Below are positions 59,501-64,000 of a stretch of 64,000 nt of DNA, one piece after another. Made by a program: the position numbers and the translations under genes. The first letter of the stretch is position 1, and every line of letters starts with the position of its first letter. Source of the stretch: Timema cristinae (taxonomy: Eukaryota > Arthropoda > Insecta > Phasmatodea > Timematidae). Under the pieces are notes generated by a model. It was not told the origin of the DNA, did not search any database, and saw only the letters and a program-made list of their open reading frames with translations. The DNA is taken from contig JBCFYV010000285.1 of assembly GCA_039000515.1 (NCBI GenBank), positions 29,262-93,261 of the forward strand. Reading direction: 5' to 3'.

Positions 59501-62119
59501 GACTGAACACATCAGTTGAGTTCCCTAGCACTGAGACAGTCCTTCCTGTGAGGACTGAGCGCATCAGTTGAGTTCCCTAGCAGTGAGTCAATCCTTCCTG
59601 TGAGAACTGAACACATCAGTTGAGTTCCCTAGCAATGAGACAGTCCTTACTGTGAGTACTAAACACATCAGTTGAGTTCCCTAGCACTGAGACAGTCCTT
59701 ACTGTGAGTACTAAACACATCAGTTGAGTTCCCTAGCACTGAGACAATCCTTCCTGTGAGGATTGATCACATCAGTTGAGTTCCTTAGCACTGAGACAAT
59801 CCTTCCTGTGAGGACTGAACACATCAGTTGCGTTCCCTAGCACTGAGACAAACCTTCCTGTTAGGATTGAGCACATCAGTTGTGTTCCCTATCAATGAGT
59901 CAATCCTCCATGTGAGGACTGAACACATAAGTTTAATTCTCTAGCACTGAGACAATCCTTCCTGTGAGGACGGAACACATCAGTTGAGTTCTCTAGCACT
60001 GAGTCAATCCTTCCTGTGAGGACTGAACACATCTGTTGAGTTCCCTAGCACTGAGACAATCTTTCCTGTGAGGACTGAACACATCAGTTGAGTTCTCTAC
60101 CATTGAGACAATCCTTCCTGTGAGGACTGAACACATCAGTTGAGTTCTTAGCACTGAGTCAATCCTTCCTGTGAGTACTGAACACATCAGTTGAGTTCCC
60201 TAGCACTGAGGCAATCCTTTCTGTGAGGACTGAATACATAAGCTGAGTTCCCTAGCATTGAGACACTCCTTCCTGTGAGGACTGAACACATCAGTTGAGT
60301 TCCCTAGCACTGAGACAATCCATCCTGTGAGGACTGAGCGCATCAGTTGAGTTTCCTAGCACTGAGTCAATCCTTCCTGTTAGGACTGAACACATCTGTT
60401 AGTTCCCTATCACTGAGACAATCCTTCCCGTGAGGACTGAACACATCAGTATAGTTCCCTATCACTGAGATAATCCTTCCTGTGAGGACTGAATACATCA
60501 GTTGAGTTCCCTAGCATTGAGACACTCCTTCCTGTGAGGACTGAACACATCAATTGAGTTCTGTAGCACTGAGACAATCCATCCTGTGAGGACTGAGCGC
60601 ATCAGTTGAGTTTCCTAGCACTGAGTCAATCCTTCCTGTGAGGACTGAACACATAAGTTGAGTTCCCTAGCAGTGAGTCAATCCTTCCTGTGAGGACTGA
60701 ACACATCAGTTGAGTTCCCTAGCAGTGAGTCAATCCTTCCTGTGAGGACTGAACACATCAGTTGAGTTCCATAGCACTGAGATAATCCTTCTTGTGAGGA
60801 CTTAACGCATCAGTTGAGTTCTCTAGCACTGAGACAATACTTCCTGTGAGGACTGAACACATCTGTTGAGTTCCATAGAACTAAGACAATTCTTCCTGTA
60901 AGGACATAGCGCATAAGTTGAGTACCCTAGCACTAAGACAATACTTCCTCTGAGGAATGAGCACATCGGTTGAGTTCCTAGCACTGAGACAATACTTCCT
61001 GTGAGGACTGAACGCATCTCTTGAGTTCCCTAGCACTGAGACAAACCTTCCTGTGAGGACTGAACATATCAGTAGAGTCCCTAGCACTGAGACAATCCTT
61101 CCTGTGAGGACTGAACACATCAGTTGAGTTCCCTAGCACTGAGTCAATTCTTCCTGTGAGGACTTAGCGCATCAGTTGAGTTCCCTAGCACTGAGACAAT
61201 CCTTTCTGTGAGTACTGAACACATCAGTTGAGTTCCTAGCAATGAGACAATCCTTCCTGTGAGGACTGATCACATCAGTTGAGTTCCCTAGCTGTGAGTC
61301 AATCCTTCCTGTGAGGACTGAACACATCAGTTGAGTTCCCAAGCACTGAGACAATCCTTCCTGTGAGGACTGAGCACATCAGTTGAGTACCCTAGCACTG
61401 AGTCAATCCTTCCTGTGAGGATTGATCACATCAGTTGAGTTTCCTAGCACTGAGACAATCCTTCCTGTGAGGACTGAGCGCATCAGTTGAGTTCCCTAGC
61501 ATTGAGACAGTCCTTACTGTGAGTACTAAACACATCAGTTGAGTTTCCTAGCACTGAGTCAATCCTTCCTGTGAGGACTGATCACATCAGTTGAGTTCCC
61601 TAGCACTGAGTCAGTCCTTACTGTGAGTACTAAACACATCAGTTGAGTTCCCTAGCACTGAGACAATCCTTCCTGTGAGGATTGTTCACATCAGTTGAGT
61701 TTCCTAGCAATGAGACAATCCTTCCTGTGAGGACTGAGCGCATCAGTTGAGTTCCTTAGCATTGAGACAGTCCTTACTGTGAGTACTAAACACATCAGTT
61801 GAGTTTCCTAGCACTGAGACAATCCTTCCTGTGAGGACTGAACACATCAGTTGAGTTCCCTAGCACTGAGATAATCCTTCCTGTGAGGACTGAACACATC
61901 AGTTGAGTTCCCTAGCACTGAGACAATCATACCTGTGAGGACTGAACACATCAGTATCGTTCCCTAGCACTGAGCCAATCCTTACTGTGAGGACTGAACA
62001 CATCAGTTGAGTTCCCTAGCACTGAGACAATCCTTCCTGTGAGGACTGAACACATCAGTTGAGTACCCTAGCACTGAGACAATCCTTCCTGTGAGGATTG
62101 ATCACATCAGTTGAGTTTC
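56564..62119 (+). repeat. 52-bp satellite array, about 107 monomers
   Basis: Head-to-tail units of 52 bp with landmarks CCTAGCACTGAGACAATCC, TTCCTGTGAGGACTGA, then ACACATCAG or GCGCATCAG and TTGAGTT. Spacing of AGCACTGAGA is 52 (for example 56801 to 56853). Units differ by substitutions and small indels, mostly one to five per unit. Variant types include GTACTAAACACATCAG and TTACTGTGAG. At the right end a five-unit, 260-bp higher-order period is visible (GAGCGCATC at 61476 and 61736). Open frames on the minus strand here are by-products of the repeat. Confidence 0.97.
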
Positions 62120-62123
62120 CTAG

Positions 62124-63725
62124 TGTGTAACACCCCCTTCTCCTCAACTGGACAAGGGCAGGTGAACACGTACAATAAGGTAAAGAGGGCATGAAAACAA
62201 CAAGAAAATGAGTTAATTGCAGAAGAGCGCTAGGACCACATATTTGTTGATAGGCCTATACTTGGACCTATTCAATCATCTGCTGCCATGAACCCTTCTC
62301 AATCACCATCCACTACTATACCTAAAGACTCAAAAGGAACGGTACGAGAGTCTTTTGTTTGATCAGCCAAAATTACTTTGAACTTGTCGAAGTAAATTAA
62401 AGATTGCGAGTCTAATAAATAATTATTTATTTAAGAATAGGTTAACAATAATTATATATGTATATTTGTGACAATATATATATATATATATATAAGTAAC
62501 AACAGATAGTTACAAGAGAATTACATAAAATAAAAAAGGGTTATACCCATAACAATACTGAGGCGCTGTAGCCATAGCAACCTTGTCCTAACGGTTACTT
62601 TTACAATGTAGCCATTACATAAACAAAAAAAAAGGTAAAGGGGTTATGCCCATAACTATACTGAGGCGCTGTAGCCATAGCAACCTTATCCTAACAATTA
62701 CATTCACTACGTTGCTTACGGCCCCTTAACAGGCCTCAGCGGCAACCCGCAGTGCGCGCTTCATAGTTACAAAACATTGGCGTATTACTTAAATGCCAAC
62801 CCTAAAGGAAGTAATATACTTATATTATTCTTAGCCCAAATTAATCCAGGCAATTGGCGTATTACATAAATGCCAACCCAAAAAGAAAGTAATATACTTA
62901 TATTATTCTTAGCCCAAATTAATCCAGGCATTCGCCTTGTAAAGGTATGTTAAAAAAAAATATAAAAGGTCCCTCATAGTTTCAATCACGGGACAACAAG
63001 CCGGAAGGGCAAAACCCTGGCAATATATTTAACAAATTATATATAGCATTACGTCATATTAACGTACTTAGCCATTCTTACAATATTACAGAAAATGACA
63101 GATGAAAGTCGAAAAGGAAATTTAGAATGTACTGGCCAAAAAGAGAATTTAGACCTAACCTATAGTCTATTTAAAATATTCTTTAAATATTTTCCAAACA
63201 GTAAATTTTGAGTAGTACGGCCGAAATTTGAATTTATACCTTTGGGAATAATCCCATCCCGTGATGTGTGTCCAAGACACGGACTAACCAAGAAGTGCCG
63301 CTTAAGGCAAACGACATCAGATTATAAGCAATTTTTCTCTGAGAGGAGGGGAACATAGGGAAGCAAAAGAACATAGTAGAACATTCACATGAAACAGCGG
63401 GATTGGTGGTAAAGAACAAATATGTCATTGGAGAGACGTCGGGAACATCACGTGATCACTGTCTGACCACTTCCCATGGGGCAACGTGAGAAATGCCACG
63501 CTCACCACGCCACACCTCCACAGTCTATCAGTTACGCCTTTTCACTCGGGGCGAGAACAATGTACACGGGCCGGGATGTTTGTTGATGAGACTTCACACA
63601 CGGAGACCGAGAAACGGGGCAGTTTTGGTGAGTCTTGTTATGTCCACTCTTCGTGGTTGTAGACTTGGTGTTATTTAACTCATATTTGCTTCTTGCTTGT
63701 AACGTTGATCTCAAGCAACGTTACA
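62124..63725. mobile_element. Solo LTR inserted in the satellite
   Basis: A 1602-bp segment that begins TGTGTAACACC and ends CAACGTTACA, so TG...CA with short inverted ends. It is flanked by CTAG on both sides (62120-62123 and 63726-63729), a 4-bp target duplication, and the satellite register resumes exactly. There is no coding capacity, so I read it as a solo LTR left after recombination. It contains two internal direct repeats: about 100 bp apart around 62539 and 62640 (ACTGAGGCGCTGTAGCCATA), and 77 bp apart at 62776 and 62853 (TTGGCGTATTAC), plus a TA run at 62474-62493. It is similar in length to the 3.7-kb LTR but is not the same sequence. Confidence 0.8.
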
Positions 63726-64000
63726 CTAGCACTGAGACAATCCTTCCTGTGAGGACTGAGCGCATCAGTTGAGTTCCTTAGCATTGAGACATTCCTTACT
63801 GTGAGTACTAAACACATCAGTTGAGTTTCCTAGCACTGAGTCAATCCTTCCTGTGAGGACTAATCATATCAGTTGAGTTCCCTAGCACTGAGACAGTCCT
63901 TACTGTGAGTACTAAACACATCAGTTGAGTTCCCTAGCACTGAGACAATCCTTCCTGTGAGGACTGAACACATCAGTAGAGTCCCTAGCACTGAGACAAT
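63726..64000 (+). repeat. 52-bp satellite array, continuation to the window end
   Basis: Five monomers of the same satellite, with the GAGCGCATC variant at 63758. After removing the solo LTR and one CTAG, this variant lies 416 bases (eight units) after 61736, so the array was continuous before the insertion. It runs past the window. Confidence 0.97.

Noticed and set aside
57649..61354. Many minus-strand open frames with a repeated CSVLTGRI-like peptide
   Set aside because: They follow from the 52-bp satellite, whose three-unit period of 156 bp is divisible by three; stops recur with each variant and there is no start or splice context.
56564..64000. CRISPR array
   Set aside because: Units are contiguous 52-bp tandem repeats with no unique spacers, and the window is clearly eukaryotic.

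Overview
This is a eukaryotic, intron-era type of window: AT-rich, almost without long open frames, and packed with repeats. The mix of mariner (DD34D) transposons, Ty3/gypsy LTR elements, tRNA-headed SINEs, a LINE 3' tail, minisatellites and a short-monomer satellite points to an invertebrate animal, most likely an arthropod. I cannot name the species. No bacterial operon, rRNA gene or convincing functional tRNA gene is visible.

Layout. 1-3.7 kb: AT-rich spacer, a small 85-bp tandem repeat, a dispersed repeat (R1) and a purine-biased minisatellite built on GAATAAATAAGGAA-like units. 3.69-12.0 kb: a full-length Ty3/gypsy element on the minus strand with two 1.62-kb LTRs that differ by only two substitutions and two poly-A lengths, flanked by a 4-bp AAAT duplication. 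It carries gag and pol joined by a textbook -1 frameshift signal. Gag and integrase are nevertheless broken. 13.4-23.3 kb: block A of a roughly 9.4-kb duplication, beginning inside the relic of an uncharacterised gene and containing half a mariner and several tRNA-like pieces. 23.3-36 kb: spacer with three SINE insertions, a good candidate exon at 29.4 kb, a few diverged satellite monomers, a repeat-rich open frame at 31.2-32.2 kb, more of the purine minisatellite and a LINE 3' end. 36.2-37.27 kb: second copies of R2 and R1 and a 15-bp-arm hairpin that sits right at the edge of block B. 37.27-47.4 kb: block B, nearly identical to A but with a 730-bp segment (holding a SINE) that A lacks. 47.4-54.5 kb: spacer with a decayed gypsy integrase and its 3' LTR on the minus strand. 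54.5-55.8 kb: a complete-length but dead mariner. 56.6-64 kb: about 107 monomers of a 52-bp satellite, interrupted by a 1.6-kb solo LTR and running off the window end.

How the parts relate. Most recognisable coding sequence belongs to mobile elements. The points most worth following are: (1) the gypsy gag-pol junction, with a GGGAAAC slippery heptamer, 5-nt spacer, stem-loop and possible pseudoknot; (2) its primer-binding site, which has no TGG start but is complementary to the first 16 nt of initiator Met tRNA, suggesting priming by a short 5' tRNA fragment; (3) diverged, inverted 52-bp monomers at 29.6-30.5 kb that look like relatives or ancestors of the big satellite 26 kb away; (4) two SINEs with different tRNA heads but a common 3' tail; (5) the hairpin at the duplication breakpoint. 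All identity statements are by eye; no search or alignment program was run.
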